Source: CAZWCE01 sp964632505 (GTDB lineage Bacteria; Planctomycetota; Planctomycetia; Pirellulales; Thermoguttaceae). From it: DNA of 64,000 nt. The DNA lies in the NCBI GenBank assembly GCA_964632505.1, contig CAZWCE010000009.1, positions 113,001 through 177,000 of the forward strand, read 5' to 3'. The position numbers and the translations under genes are program-made. Positions 33,053-42,002 of this stretch are shown one piece after another. The notes beneath the pieces are model-generated. The model ran no database searches. It saw only the letters and a list, made by a program, of their open reading frames with translations, and was not told the origin of the DNA. How positions within the stretch are numbered: the stretch's first letter is position 1; every line of letters begins with the position of its first letter.

Positions 33053-34078
33053 TCACAGGATATTCGTCGCCGAAGGAGGAGGACTCGGGGGGGGAAGCCG
33101 CATGCCCAGGCGGAGGCCGATGCCGGTCAACTTCTCGCGGACTTCATTCAAGGTCGTTTCGCCGAAGTTGCGAACTTCCAAGAGGGAATCCTCGGTCCGT
33201 TGGACCAGATCGCGAACGGTATTGATATCCTCCGTTTCCAGGCAGTTCATGGCCCGAACGGAGAGGTTCAAATCGGCCAAGGTCATCGAGAGCTTGGCTT
33301 CCAGGGCAGGATCCAACCCCGAAGTACCGATCGTCTTGGCACGGCTGTACACCTGGCTTCCGAGACGGTCGTACTGGATGAAGGGGTTCAAATGTTTCCG
33401 GAGGATCTTGGCCGCCTCGACCATGGCGAATTCGGGATGCACCGAGCCATCGGTCCAGATTTGGATGGTCAGTTTGTCATAATTGGTCTTCTGCCCGACG
33501 CGGGTCTCTTCGACATCGTACTGCACCCGGGTGACGGGGCTGAAGGAAGCGTCAAGGGGGACGAATCCGATCTCGTCGTTCACGTCGCGAACATTATTGA
33601 GTTGCTCGGCGGCGGGAAGATAGCCTCTTCCGTTTTCAACGACCATTTCCAATTCGAATTCCACATCCTCGGTCAACGTGGCGATTAGATGGTCCTTATT
33701 GACGACATCCAACGCTTCATCAGTGATGACGTCCGCACCGGTGACCGGTCCGGCGGTGTTCTTGTCGACGCGGATCACATGGGGTTTCTCGTCCATGCTC
33801 TTGACGACCAGCGACTTGACGTTCAGGGCAATCTCGGTCACATCTTCCACGACACCGGGAAGAGAGGTGAATTCATGCAGGGCGCCCTTGAGCTTCATGC
33901 GCGTCACCGCGCTTCCTTCCAGGCTCGAGAGCAATACCCGCCTGAGACTGTTGCCGACCGAATTTCCAAAACCGCGTTCGAACGGCTCCGCAATGAATTT
34001 GCCGTAATGCCGCGTTAACGTTTGCTTCTCGCAAATGACCTTGCTGGGAAGTTCCAAACTGCGCCAACGAATTCGCAT
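33053..34078 (-). CDS. rpoA: RNA polymerase alpha subunit
   Basis: The 341-residue protein has both alpha domains. The N-terminal dimerisation domain includes ERGFGNSVGNSLRRVLLSSLEG, and the C-terminal DNA- and activator-binding domain includes LSVRAMNCLETEDINTVRDLV and RNFGETTLNEVREKL. A short proline-rich tail (PPPSPPPS) follows. ATG 34078 has GGAGG upstream; a longer frame exists but has no family similarity. The position between rpsD and rplQ is canonical. Confidence 0.98.
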   Translation of the reverse strand: MRIRWRSLELPSKVICEKQTLTRHYGKFIAEPFERGFGNSVGNSLRRVLLSSLEGSAVTRMKLKGALHEFTSLPGVVEDVTEIALNVKSLVVKSMDEKPHVIRVDKNTAGPVTGADVITDEALDVVNKDHLIATLTEDVEFELEMVVENGRGYLPAAEQLNNVRDVNDEIGFVPLDASFSPVTRVQYDVEETRVGQKTNYDKLTIQIWTDGSVHPEFAMVEAAKILRKHLNPFIQYDRLGSQVYSRAKTIGTSGLDPALEAKLSMTLADLNLSVRAMNCLETEDINTVRDLVQRTEDSLLEVRNFGETTLNEVREKLTGIGLRLGMRLPPPSPPPSATNIL

Positions 34079-34155
34079 GTGATGCCTCCGCCTTCTCTCC
34101 TCCAAGGGGACCGATGTCTGTTTGTGTGAATCACCGCCGAAACCGCAAGCCGGGA

Positions 34156-34782
34156 TTACTTGGAGCAGAGCTCGATGATCAACTGAGGTTCGACCGGAAT
34201 GGAAACATCCTCCATCTCCGGTAGCCGAACGACCTGGCCCTGGGGAACATCTCCCTCGATCCGCAATACATACTCGGGAGGTTCCTGCACTGTTTCCTGC
34301 AGGCATCCTTGAATCGCCTGAAGCGCTTTCGGACGATTCTTGACCGAGATGACATCGCCGGGACGCACCAGGTAACTGGGGACATCCACTCGTTTGCCGT
34401 TGACCAGGATGTGGCCATGACCGATCCACTGTCGGGCCTGAGCTCGCGAAAGTCCGAATCCGAGACGATGCACGACATTGTCCAACCTGCGTTCCAAGAG
34501 GCTCATCAGGGCGCGTCCCGTATTGCCGCGGGTCCGGTCGGCGGCCAGATAATATTTGAAGAACTGCTTTTCCAAGACCCCGTAATAGTTCTTCACCTTC
34601 TGCTTCTCGCGAAGGTGGATCCCGAAGTCCGTCATCTTGCCACGACGAAAACTATGCATCCCGGGAGGGGTCTGGCGTCGCTCAAAGGCACATTGGCTCG
34701 TATTGCAACGAGTTCCCTTGAGGAACAGCTTCATCCCTTCTCGACGACATTTTCGACAAACCGGTCCAGTATTTCGGGCCAT
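34156..34782 (-). CDS. rpsD: 30S ribosomal protein S4
   Basis: The 208-residue protein starts MARNTGPVCRKCRREG at ATG 34782, preceded by GGAGAG. CxxC near the N-terminus (residues 9-12) and a further Cys pair (CNTSQC) suggest the zinc-binding form of S4. The S4 RNA-binding domain is visible as RRLDNVVHRLGFGLSRAQARQ and HGHILVNGKRVDVPSYLV. S4 nucleates assembly of the small subunit. In many bacteria it also represses the alpha operon, but no leader structure of that type was identified here. Confidence 0.97.
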   Translation of the reverse strand: MARNTGPVCRKCRREGMKLFLKGTRCNTSQCAFERRQTPPGMHSFRRGKMTDFGIHLREKQKVKNYYGVLEKQFFKYYLAADRTRGNTGRALMSLLERRLDNVVHRLGFGLSRAQARQWIGHGHILVNGKRVDVPSYLVRPGDVISVKNRPKALQAIQGCLQETVQEPPEYVLRIEGDVPQGQVVRLPEMEDVSIPVEPQLIIELCSK

Positions 34783-34932
34783 ACCAAATTGCTCTCCAAC
34801 ATCAAAAAAAATTATGGTTCGGATCGCCGACCAACGCGTCCTCGGCGGAAGACAAGTCTCTCGGGATTTGAATCGATCGTTTTGGAGTCGATCGCCTCTT
34901 GCCTGCCTCCGGGGGGACAACCCAGTTCCCGC

Positions 34933-35313
34933 TCAGACGCGACGGCGTTTTTTGGGACGACATCCATTGTGGGGAAGCGGCGTGACATCTTCGATCGAAC
35001 GGATATTCAGACCCGCTTGCTGCAAGGCGGTGATGGCACTTTCTCGGCCACTGCCCGGTCCCTTCACCTTCACGTCCACTTCACGCATACCGAACTTGAT
35101 CGCTTTCTCGGCCGCCTGTTGGGCCGCGGATTGACCGGCGAATGGCGTACTCTTCCGACTTCCCTTGAACCCGCTGGTACCGGAAGTCGCCCAACAGAGC
35201 GAATCGCCTTTGGTGTCGGTGATCGTAACGGTCGTGTTGTTGAACGTCGCCTTGATGTGTGCTACGCCCGAGGCGACATTTCGACGAGTCCTGCGTTTCT
35301 TCGATTTTGCCAC
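34933..35313 (-). CDS. rpsK: 30S ribosomal protein S11
   Basis: I place the start at GTG 35313 (MAKSKKRRTRRNVASG), with GGGAG about 10 nt upstream. The longer frame upstream has no S11 character. The 126-residue protein has the family motifs HIKATFNNTTVTITD, SSGTSGFKGSRKSTPFAGQ-like sequence and the basic C-terminus PHNGCRPKKRRRV. S11 forms part of the platform of the small subunit near the mRNA exit. Confidence 0.97.
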   Translation of the reverse strand: MAKSKKRRTRRNVASGVAHIKATFNNTTVTITDTKGDSLCWATSGTSGFKGSRKSTPFAGQSAAQQAAEKAIKFGMREVDVKVKGPGSGRESAITALQQAGLNIRSIEDVTPLPHNGCRPKKRRRV

Positions 35314-35511
35314 TTCGCTATTACTCCCAAATCCAATAAATGTTTCCAATCGCGGCACTTCGGCGGGAGGTGCCTCCCTCGCGACGGGCACCAAATGAAC
35401 AGGTGTTCCGATAACCGAATTCCTAAACCTTGCCGGTTCTCGGTCGTCGCGCCACGGCATCCCCAGTGAGGGCGGGCCTTGGCCGACCGCGAATCTCCAG
35501 AACGAAGGAGA

Positions 35512-35895
35512 TCACCGCAAGTCCTTCACGCCCTTCTTCCCGGCGACCGTCTTCTTGGGACCTTTTCGTGTCCGGGCATTGGTCCGCGTGCGCTGACCGC
35601 GAACGGGCAAGCCGCGACGATGACGAATCCCGCGATAGCTGCCGATCTCCCGCAGCCGCTGAATATTCTGATTCATTTGACGTCGCAATTGACCTTCCAC
35701 GACGTAATCGTTGTCGAGCAAATTGGCCAATCGGACCAACTCTTCCTCACGAAGGTCGCGGGCGCGGACCTGAGGATCCACCTGTGCCTTGCGGCACAGT
35801 TCCCGCGCCGTCTTCGGCCCCACGCCGTAGAGATAGGTCAGGGCTACGGCCGTCGGGCGATTGTTCGGTATGTCGACTCCCAGCAAACGAGGCAT
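35512..35895 (-). CDS. rpsM: 30S ribosomal protein S13
   Basis: The 127-residue product has the S13 opening MPRLLGVDIPNN and the helix-two-turn-helix block LTYLYGVGPKTARELCRKA. The C-terminal basic tail is GLPVRGQRTRTNARTRKGP. S13 contacts the tRNA and the central protuberance of the large subunit in the head of the small subunit. It is followed by rpsK after 198 bp, much wider than usual. Confidence 0.98.
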   Translation of the reverse strand: MPRLLGVDIPNNRPTAVALTYLYGVGPKTARELCRKAQVDPQVRARDLREEELVRLANLLDNDYVVEGQLRRQMNQNIQRLREIGSYRGIRHRRGLPVRGQRTRTNARTRKGPKKTVAGKKGVKDLR

Positions 35896-36117
35896 TTGAA
35901 AACTCCTGCTTGGATATTACGGCAACGCGATCATTCCCATCGAATCGATGGATCGATCGATCCATCCATCACCGAAGAAACGATTCCTTCCCGCAACTTG
36001 GCGGAAACCATCTTTCTTATCATCAGGAAAGACGGGGAAAACGTTCACTCGCTAAGCAAGCGTGAAAAAGGTTTCCTCTTACGAAAAAAACTTGAAGCAA
36101 CTCCGGCGCGGCGACGT

Positions 36118-36231
36118 TCAACCCTGCCTCTGCTTGTGGCGGGGGTTGCTGCAAATGACATAGACATGCCCCCGTCGTCGCACGATTTTGCAATTCTCAC
36201 AAATGCGTTTGACACTGGCTCGAACTTTCAT
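36118..36231 (-). CDS. rpmJ: 50S ribosomal protein L36
   Basis: A 37-residue frame gives MKVRASVKRICENCKIVRRR and ends NPRHKQRQG. The zinc-ribbon ligands Cys11, Cys14, Cys27 and His32 are all present, so this is the zinc-binding form. L36 binds 23S rRNA at the base of the stalk. It lies between map and rpsM, where infA often precedes it; infA is missing. Confidence 0.97.
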   Translation of the reverse strand: MKVRASVKRICENCKIVRRRGHVYVICSNPRHKQRQG

Positions 36232-36792
36232 GATCGCTTCCGCCTTATGGACGTTGTATGATTTCCATTGCCGTCCCGTTAGGGACGCATGCACGCTATT
36301 TCTAAATCGAAATGAGATTCAATGATCAAAGCAACAACGATAGAACCGAACACCGACCTATTGGACAACGTCAGCTCAACCTATCTACGCATCCTCGACT
36401 TGCCGAACGATGGATCGGCGAAAAGCACCCTCCCGTCGAGGAGGCGTCGAACCAAAAAACCTCGACGAAAAATGCCCTCGGATCACCGCCATCACTCACC
36501 GCCACGAAGTTCATGACCTCTTGCCGGCCCCTTCTTCTCTCGTACGTCGGAGGAAAATCCCCCAAGAAGGGCGATGGATGAGTACAGTATGATTTTACGG
36601 TTAAAAGATATAAGTATAAGCTCTCGAGCCTTGATGGCAAGGGCCGGAGAAAAGAAAAACATTTCTTTTTTCTCACGGGAAAGGGAAAATCGCGGCAGGA
36701 AGAGCAAGAGGCCGAATGTATCGTGCTTCAAATGACGTTTATTTCCACAAATCCTTTACCCATTCTTCCTATCAATCCCGAAAACCCCATTT
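36232..36792. other. 561-bp gap between map and rpmJ, no infA
   Basis: This is the largest spacer in the ribosomal cluster. No frame with initiation-factor-1 or other ribosomal-protein character was found. It holds a perfect hairpin GTCCC-GTTA-GGGAC at 36273-36286 and, around 36640-36680, an A/T-rich imperfect inverted repeat of A and T runs. It may contain an internal promoter or terminator. Confidence 0.45.
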
Positions 36793-37605
36793 TTACCCGC
36801 AATATTTCGAGATATCGATTTTTTCCGAGTCGTCTCGCGGAGGAGCGGTCAGGACGAACGGGCCTTCCCGAGTCATCGCGACGGTATGCTCGAAATGAGC
36901 GCTCGGTTTACGATCGGCGGTGGTCATGGTCCAATGATCTTTCTCCAATCTCACTTTTTTCGTACCCACGTTGACCATCGGCTCAATCGCGATCACCAGC
37001 CCCGGCTGAATTTTGAAATCGCCATAGCGGATCATATCGGGACAAGGGTAATTCGGCACCTGCGGTTCCTCGTGCATTTCCCGTCCGATCCCATGTCCGA
37101 CCAACCGCTCGACCACCGAATAGCGGTGTTCTTTGACGAAGGCCTCCATTTCGGTGGCCACTTCACTCCAATAATCGGCCGTTTTCATTTTCTCGATCGA
37201 CAGATCCAATGTTCGACGCGTGACGTCGAGTAAATCCCGCTTCTGCGCGTCGATTTCGCCCACCGAGAAAGTGACCGCCGAATCGCCGCACCACCCGTCT
37301 TTTTTGCAGCCGGTATCGATACTGACGATGTCGCCTTCCTCGAGAGCCCGATCGCCGGGGATGCCGTGCACCACTTCTTCGTTGATCGAGATGCAGGTCA
37401 CCGCCGGGAAAGGCACTCGGCCGGGAACCCCTTTGAAAAGGGGAATCGACTCCTGATCTTCATAAAACGCTTCGACCGCCTGATCGATCGTTCCCGTCTT
37501 CACCCCCGGCGCGACCAAACGTGACGCGATTTGCAAAGCGTGCCAGACCAGAAGGCCCGGTTTTCGCATCATCGAGATTTCTCGTTCCGAACGCAACGTC
37601 AACAC
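36793..37605 (-). CDS. map: Methionine aminopeptidase type I
   Basis: The 270-residue enzyme removes the initiator Met from nascent proteins. The dinuclear metal ligands are visible: Asp in SIDTGCKKDG, Asp in GWCGDSAVTF, His in GHGIGREMHEEP, Glu in AIEPMV, and Glu in HFEHTVAMT. The substrate His is in INEEVVHGIPGD. It starts MLTLRSEREISMMRKPG, typical for type Ib enzymes without an N-terminal SH3 extension. It lies in the secY-adk-map order usual for the spc cluster. Confidence 0.97.
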   Translation of the reverse strand: MLTLRSEREISMMRKPGLLVWHALQIASRLVAPGVKTGTIDQAVEAFYEDQESIPLFKGVPGRVPFPAVTCISINEEVVHGIPGDRALEEGDIVSIDTGCKKDGWCGDSAVTFSVGEIDAQKRDLLDVTRRTLDLSIEKMKTADYWSEVATEMEAFVKEHRYSVVERLVGHGIGREMHEEPQVPNYPCPDMIRYGDFKIQPGLVIAIEPMVNVGTKKVRLEKDHWTMTTADRKPSAHFEHTVAMTREGPFVLTAPPRDDSEKIDISKYCG

Positions 37606-37770
37606 GATGCACGCACCTCTTCGGGATCAACAGGGAAGGACGAAGCTTTCGCCTTTATCGCAAAAGGGAGTGGCGGGTGAAGGGGCATCCCCATCCCTTT
37701 GGCGGCACCATCGAGTCGGTGAGCCCCTTCCACTCCCGATGCCGCGTTCAGATGGGATCCATCGAAAACG

Positions 37771-38334
37771 TTATTTTTCGGCGACCGGATCGAGCACATC
37801 GGTGATTCGGCTGAAGATCTCATCAATCGATCCCAAACCATCGATCGACTTGAGCAGTCCCTTCTTGGAATAATAATCCACCAGGGGACGTGTTTGCTCG
37901 GCGTAGGCGACCAGACGCTGCCGGATGACCTCCGGCTTGTCATCGGCACGTCCTCGTCCGGCCAGGCGTTGGAAAAGCTCTTCATCGGGAACCTTCAGCT
38001 CCAACACGACATCCAGCGCGGAACGGTTTTCCTCCAACATGCGGTCGAGCGCTTCGGCCTGGGCGATCGTCCTTGGAAAGCCGTCCAAGAGGTATCCTTT
38101 TTGACAATCCGGTTGCTGGAGGCGTTCGGCGATGATCGCGACGATGATATCGTCCGGCACCAGGTTTCCACTCGACATGTATTTCTCCGCCTTCTGACCA
38201 ACTTCGGTCTGGGCGTCGCGAGCAGAGCGGAGCATATCGCCGGTCGATAGATGCGCGACGCCGTAGCGGTCGACGATCTTCTCCGCTTGGGTCCCTTTGC
38301 CGGCCCCCGGGGGGCCCACGAATACGATTCTCAT
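37771..38334 (-). CDS. adk: Adenylate kinase, short form
   Basis: The 187-residue enzyme converts ATP plus AMP to two ADP in the cytoplasm. The P-loop GPPGAGKGTQ, the AMP-binding STGDMLR and DGFPRT segments, and the RGRADDKPEVIRQRL LID-flanking region are visible. It is the short type: the LID domain with its zinc or salt-bridge insertion is replaced by a short loop. It starts with the first Met (MRIVFVGPP). Confidence 0.97.
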   Translation of the reverse strand: MRIVFVGPPGAGKGTQAEKIVDRYGVAHLSTGDMLRSARDAQTEVGQKAEKYMSSGNLVPDDIIVAIIAERLQQPDCQKGYLLDGFPRTIAQAEALDRMLEENRSALDVVLELKVPDEELFQRLAGRGRADDKPEVIRQRLVAYAEQTRPLVDYYSKKGLLKSIDGLGSIDEIFSRITDVLDPVAEK

Positions 38335-38465
38335 GATTCCAGTTTCCTCTTAGGGGGTAAAAAACGTCAACTTGGCACTGTTTCCGGGAGAAGCATATCC
38401 GACTGCGGATTGCAAACATTCGGCGGGACGACGGCTTCCGTGGATCTCAAGGGGGAGGAACCACT

Positions 38466-39821
38466 TCAGGAGCTGCGTTCGAGTAATCCTTTGTAGTTTC
38501 GCATGACGAGGTGGCTGTCGATCTTATCGACCAGATCGATGGCGACGCTCACGGCGATCAGCAGCCCTGTTCCACCGAAGAAGCTACTGATGGAGTAATC
38601 GACCTGCATCGCGTTGGAGATGAGCGTGGGAACGATCGCCACCAATGCGAGAAACGCCGCTCCGACGTAGGTGATGCGGATCATCACTTTTTCCAAAAAC
38701 TCCGCGGTTCTTCTTCCAGGACGGTAGCCGCGGATGAACGTGCCGTAATTCTTGAGGTTTTCGGCCATGTCCTTCGGATTGAAGGTGACAGCGGTCCAGA
38801 AATAGCAGAAGAAGAAGATCAACCCGATGTAGAGCAGATTGTAGGTGAATGTTTGCCCGGTCTGGAAAACCGATTCCAGGTCCAGAAAGAAGTCCCATCC
38901 GGTGTACTGCGCCAGAGCGCTGAACCCGACCGAGGGGAAAAGAAGCAGACTGCTGGCGAAGATGATCGGCATGACGCCCGCCTGGTTGACTCGAAGCGGG
39001 AGGAATTGGCGATTGCCGCTCATGATGCGTCGTCCGCGGACGTGCTTGGCGCTTTCGGTACGGATGCGACGCTGCCCCTTGGTGATGAAAACCACTCCTG
39101 CGACGACCGCCACGAACAAGATGACCAATACGAACAAGGTCTCGATGCCGTGCTGGCCCGGTTGGCCTCCGAGCGTCGCACCACTCTCGATGATCGGTCC
39201 GACCAACTGCCCGATGGCGCTGGGCAACCGGGCGAGAATCCCCGCCATGATCAACAGACTGATGCCGTTGCCGATTCCGTATTCATCGATCTGTTCGCCG
39301 AGCCACATGAGAAATGCGGTCCCCGTCGTCATCAAGACCACCGAAGTGATCAGCCACATGTAGCTGAGCTGGCCGTCGATGAGAAACGATTCGCGAACCA
39401 TCCCGCCGCGGACAACCCAGCCGACGTAGAAAGAGCTTTGAAGCAGGCAGATGGCAATCGTGGCGTAACGGGTATATTCATTGATCTTCTTGCGGCCGCT
39501 TTCGCCTTCTTTCTGAAGCTTTTCGAGCGGTTCGTAGACGGTCCCCAACAACTGGAAGATAATGGAGGCGGAGATATAAGGCATGATCCCCAACCCAAAG
39601 ATGGTGACTTGGCTCAACTGCGTCCCACTGAACATCGAGATCTGGGCGAAGAGGGCTTTCATCCCGCCGGCATCGGTGAAATAATCGGTCATCGCCTGCT
39701 GATCGACGATGGGTAAAACGATCCAGTATCCGATTCGGTAGATGGCCAGAAGACCGAGGGTCAAGAGTATTTTCTGCCTCAGTTCGGGAATGGTAAAGAT
39801 GATGCGAATCTTCTGCCACAT
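38466..39821 (-). CDS. secY: Preprotein translocase subunit SecY
   Basis: The 451-residue protein forms the Sec protein-conducting channel in the inner membrane. It has about ten membrane helices. Conserved stretches include LGIMPYISASIIFQLL (plug and helix 2 region), YTRYATIAICLLQS, RRIRTESAKHVRG in a cytoplasmic loop, and LPLRVNQAGVMPIIFASSLLLFP. The N-terminal WQKIRIIFTIPELRQKILLTL is typical. It is followed by adk after 131 bp. Confidence 0.98.
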   Translation of the reverse strand: MWQKIRIIFTIPELRQKILLTLGLLAIYRIGYWIVLPIVDQQAMTDYFTDAGGMKALFAQISMFSGTQLSQVTIFGLGIMPYISASIIFQLLGTVYEPLEKLQKEGESGRKKINEYTRYATIAICLLQSSFYVGWVVRGGMVRESFLIDGQLSYMWLITSVVLMTTGTAFLMWLGEQIDEYGIGNGISLLIMAGILARLPSAIGQLVGPIIESGATLGGQPGQHGIETLFVLVILFVAVVAGVVFITKGQRRIRTESAKHVRGRRIMSGNRQFLPLRVNQAGVMPIIFASSLLLFPSVGFSALAQYTGWDFFLDLESVFQTGQTFTYNLLYIGLIFFFCYFWTAVTFNPKDMAENLKNYGTFIRGYRPGRRTAEFLEKVMIRITYVGAAFLALVAIVPTLISNAMQVDYSISSFFGGTGLLIAVSVAIDLVDKIDSHLVMRNYKGLLERSS

Positions 39822-40131
39822 GGGTCGACTCGTCCTTGTGATTACGGATGGATCATGATTTCATCGTTCGGAGCGACCCCAAAAAAGGCTTGAGGCGAGA
39901 TCGGAGGAATCGCTCCTGCCGACGGCGATCGGCACCTCTTCTCGAAAAAAAGCCCCAAACCGAAGGAGGAAAGTGGAACCGTCCGGCGTCAACATCATCG
40001 TCAAGGAATTCCCGGAAAGGAGAATTTGTTCGTCATGAAGACGAACCTCGCGGCGGTCGGTCCCATGCTCATTGTCTCGCCCGATCGATGGTCCTGGATG
40101 TGTCGAACCGAACGAACTCCTCTTTGCGCTT
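39822..40131. other. 310-bp gap between rplO and secY
   Basis: No gene fits here. A purine-rich AAGGAGGAAAG-like sequence at about 39964 and scattered short dyads were noticed, without a clear regulatory reading. Confidence 0.35.
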
Positions 40132-40623
40132 TCAGGAATTCTTCTGCTTCTGCCGGTTCTTGACCACCTGTTTTTTTCCCGGCAGGACGATCGCCTCACC
40201 TCCCGCTTTTTCAATTTTCTCTTTGGCCGATTTGCTGAAGCGATGGGCATGGACCTTTAGCGCCTTGGAGAGTTCTCCGTCGCCGAGAATTTTCAGTTCA
40301 TCGTATCGTTTCTTGGCAAGATTCGCGACTCTCAACGCTTCCGGAGTGACCTCCGCTCCCGCCTCGAAGAAACGTTCCAGGGCCTCCAGATTCACGGTAC
40401 TCACCGTCGGGGCGAAGGGATTGTGGAACCCTCGTTTGGGAATGCGGCGTGCCAGGGGCATCTGTCCGCCTTCGAAGGAAGGATGCATGGAAAACCCGGC
40501 GCGGGAACCCTGTCCTTTATGGCCGCGTCCAGCGGTCTTGCCGTGGCCGGACCCTTGGCCTCGACCAATCCGTTTTCTCTTTTTGTACTTCCGGATTCCT
40601 TGATGGACGTCGTTTAGATTCAT
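40132..40623 (-). CDS. rplO: 50S ribosomal protein L15
   Basis: The 163-residue product has the L15 glycine-rich opening (RKRIGRGQGSGHGKTAGRGHKGQ), the central FEGGQMPLARRIPKRGFHNPF, and the C-terminal VHAHRFSKSAKEKIEKAGG domain. L15 is a late-assembly protein of the large subunit. The start codon overlaps the rpsE stop codon by 4 nt, so rpmD (L30), often found between them, is absent. Confidence 0.98.
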   Translation of the reverse strand: MNLNDVHQGIRKYKKRKRIGRGQGSGHGKTAGRGHKGQGSRAGFSMHPSFEGGQMPLARRIPKRGFHNPFAPTVSTVNLEALERFFEAGAEVTPEALRVANLAKKRYDELKILGDGELSKALKVHAHRFSKSAKEKIEKAGGEAIVLPGKKQVVKNRQKQKNS

Positions 40624-41105
40624 GTCAGGGATACTCCTCGCAAACGCTCCACGTCGGACTTGGTTCGCAATTGCATCAATGCTTCGATGGTGGCCTTGAC
40701 GACGTTGGTCGGATTACTCGTTCCGAAGCTTTTGGTAAGAATGTCGTGGATGCCGCAGGCTTCGCAAACGGCCCGAACCGGGGCTCCGGCGATGACACCG
40801 GTACCGGGACTGGCGGGAACGAGCACGACTTTGGCGGCCCCGAAATGGCCCTTCACCTCGTGGGGGATCGTGCCGCCGTCAAGTTGGACCGACGCGAGCT
40901 TGCTCGTGCCGTCCTTGACCGCTTTTTCGACCGACGGGGGAACTTCGTTCGCCTTGCCGTAGCCCCAGGCGACTTTGCCCTTGCCGTCGCCGACGACCAC
41001 CAATGCCGCAAAACTGAAACGTCGTCCTCCCTTGACCACCGCCGCGCAACGACGGATCTTGACGACTTTATCGATCAGATCTCCTCGGGTCGATTCACTT
41101 GCCAT
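40620..41105 (-). CDS. rpsE: 30S ribosomal protein S5
   Basis: The 161-residue protein has the S5 double-stranded-RNA-binding N-terminal domain (VVKIRRCAAVVKGGRRFSF) and the C-terminal ribosomal fold with PASPGTGVIAGAPVRAVCEACGIHD. S5 contributes to decoding accuracy and to mRNA unwinding at the entry tunnel. It overlaps rplO by 4 nt, one of the few tight junctions in this cluster. Confidence 0.98.
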   Translation of the reverse strand: MASESTRGDLIDKVVKIRRCAAVVKGGRRFSFAALVVVGDGKGKVAWGYGKANEVPPSVEKAVKDGTSKLASVQLDGGTIPHEVKGHFGAAKVVLVPASPGTGVIAGAPVRAVCEACGIHDILTKSFGTSNPTNVVKATIEALMQLRTKSDVERLRGVSLT

Positions 41106-41295
41106 GGGTATTGTTCACTGTCTTCAAAATGAATAAAAGGTTGAACGGGACGATCCCTACGGAACGCCTCTGAAAAGGGGTCCTTTCACCGAGTTCCGTC
41201 AGGGAAATATCCGCCTATCATATCGCATCTGGGGAGGGATGTCCACCGAACGGCGATGCACACCGCCGAAGGAGAGGGAAGAGAAGACCAACCCC

Positions 41296-41799
41296 CTACT
41301 TTTTCTTGCCTCCGCCTCCTTTTTTCCCACCTTTTGCTTTTCCTTTGCCGCCCTTGCCTTCGGCCTTTTCGCCTTTCTTCTTGCCCTTGGAGCCCTTGCC
41401 GCCTTTCTTGGGGGAAGGGTCACCCTTGGGGCCGAGATCCACACCGCCATCACGTACGGCATCGGCTAATATCTTGACGCGACCGTGGTATTTATATTGC
41501 CGACGGTCGAATGCCAACTGCTTCACGCCCGCGGCGACGGATTTCTCGGCAATCGCCTTGCCGATTTTCTCCGCCGCTTCGCAGTTGCCTCCGTAAGAGA
41601 TTTCTCCCCGGAGATCTTTGTCCAGCGTGCTGGCCGAGACAATCGTCCGGCCGGCATCATCGTCGATCACCTGCGCCGAAATGTGCTTGATCGAACGCTT
41701 CACGCACAACCGCGGCCGTGTGGAAGAACGCTTCACTGCATTACTCACACGAAAGGCGCGTGTCCGACGTTGTTTGTTCAAACGTTTATACTGTTTCAC
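41296..41799 (-). CDS. rplR: 50S ribosomal protein L18 with Lys/Gly tail
   Basis: L18 binds 5S rRNA in the central protuberance. The core is normal: RPRLCVKRSIKHISAQVIDD, TLDKDLRG, and the closing FDRRQYKYHGRVKILADAVRDGG. At 167 residues it exceeds the usual 115-122, because about 40 residues after residue 125 form a low-complexity tail of Lys and Gly with a few Ser, Pro, Ala and Glu, ending KKGGGGKKK. The tail is strongly basic, opposite in charge to that of L17. Confidence 0.96.
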   Translation of the reverse strand: MKQYKRLNKQRRTRAFRVSNAVKRSSTRPRLCVKRSIKHISAQVIDDDAGRTIVSASTLDKDLRGEISYGGNCEAAEKIGKAIAEKSVAAGVKQLAFDRRQYKYHGRVKILADAVRDGGVDLGPKGDPSPKKGGKGSKGKKKGEKAEGKGGKGKAKGGKKGGGGKKK

Positions 41800-42002
41800 T
41801 TCTCTTGCTCCAGCTGCGCAAAGGGCTGAATCGTATTTGAATATTCGTTGATCGCCCGAATGCGGGGCCGATGATCTCTTCGGTTTCGTCTTCCGTGGAG
41901 ATACTCAGTTTTTCGAGGAGTCGACGTTGACTCTTCCTGCCTGCCATTCGGGATGAATTGGATCTCCGCGACAGATGAATCGGACGCCAATCATCAACGG
42001 CG

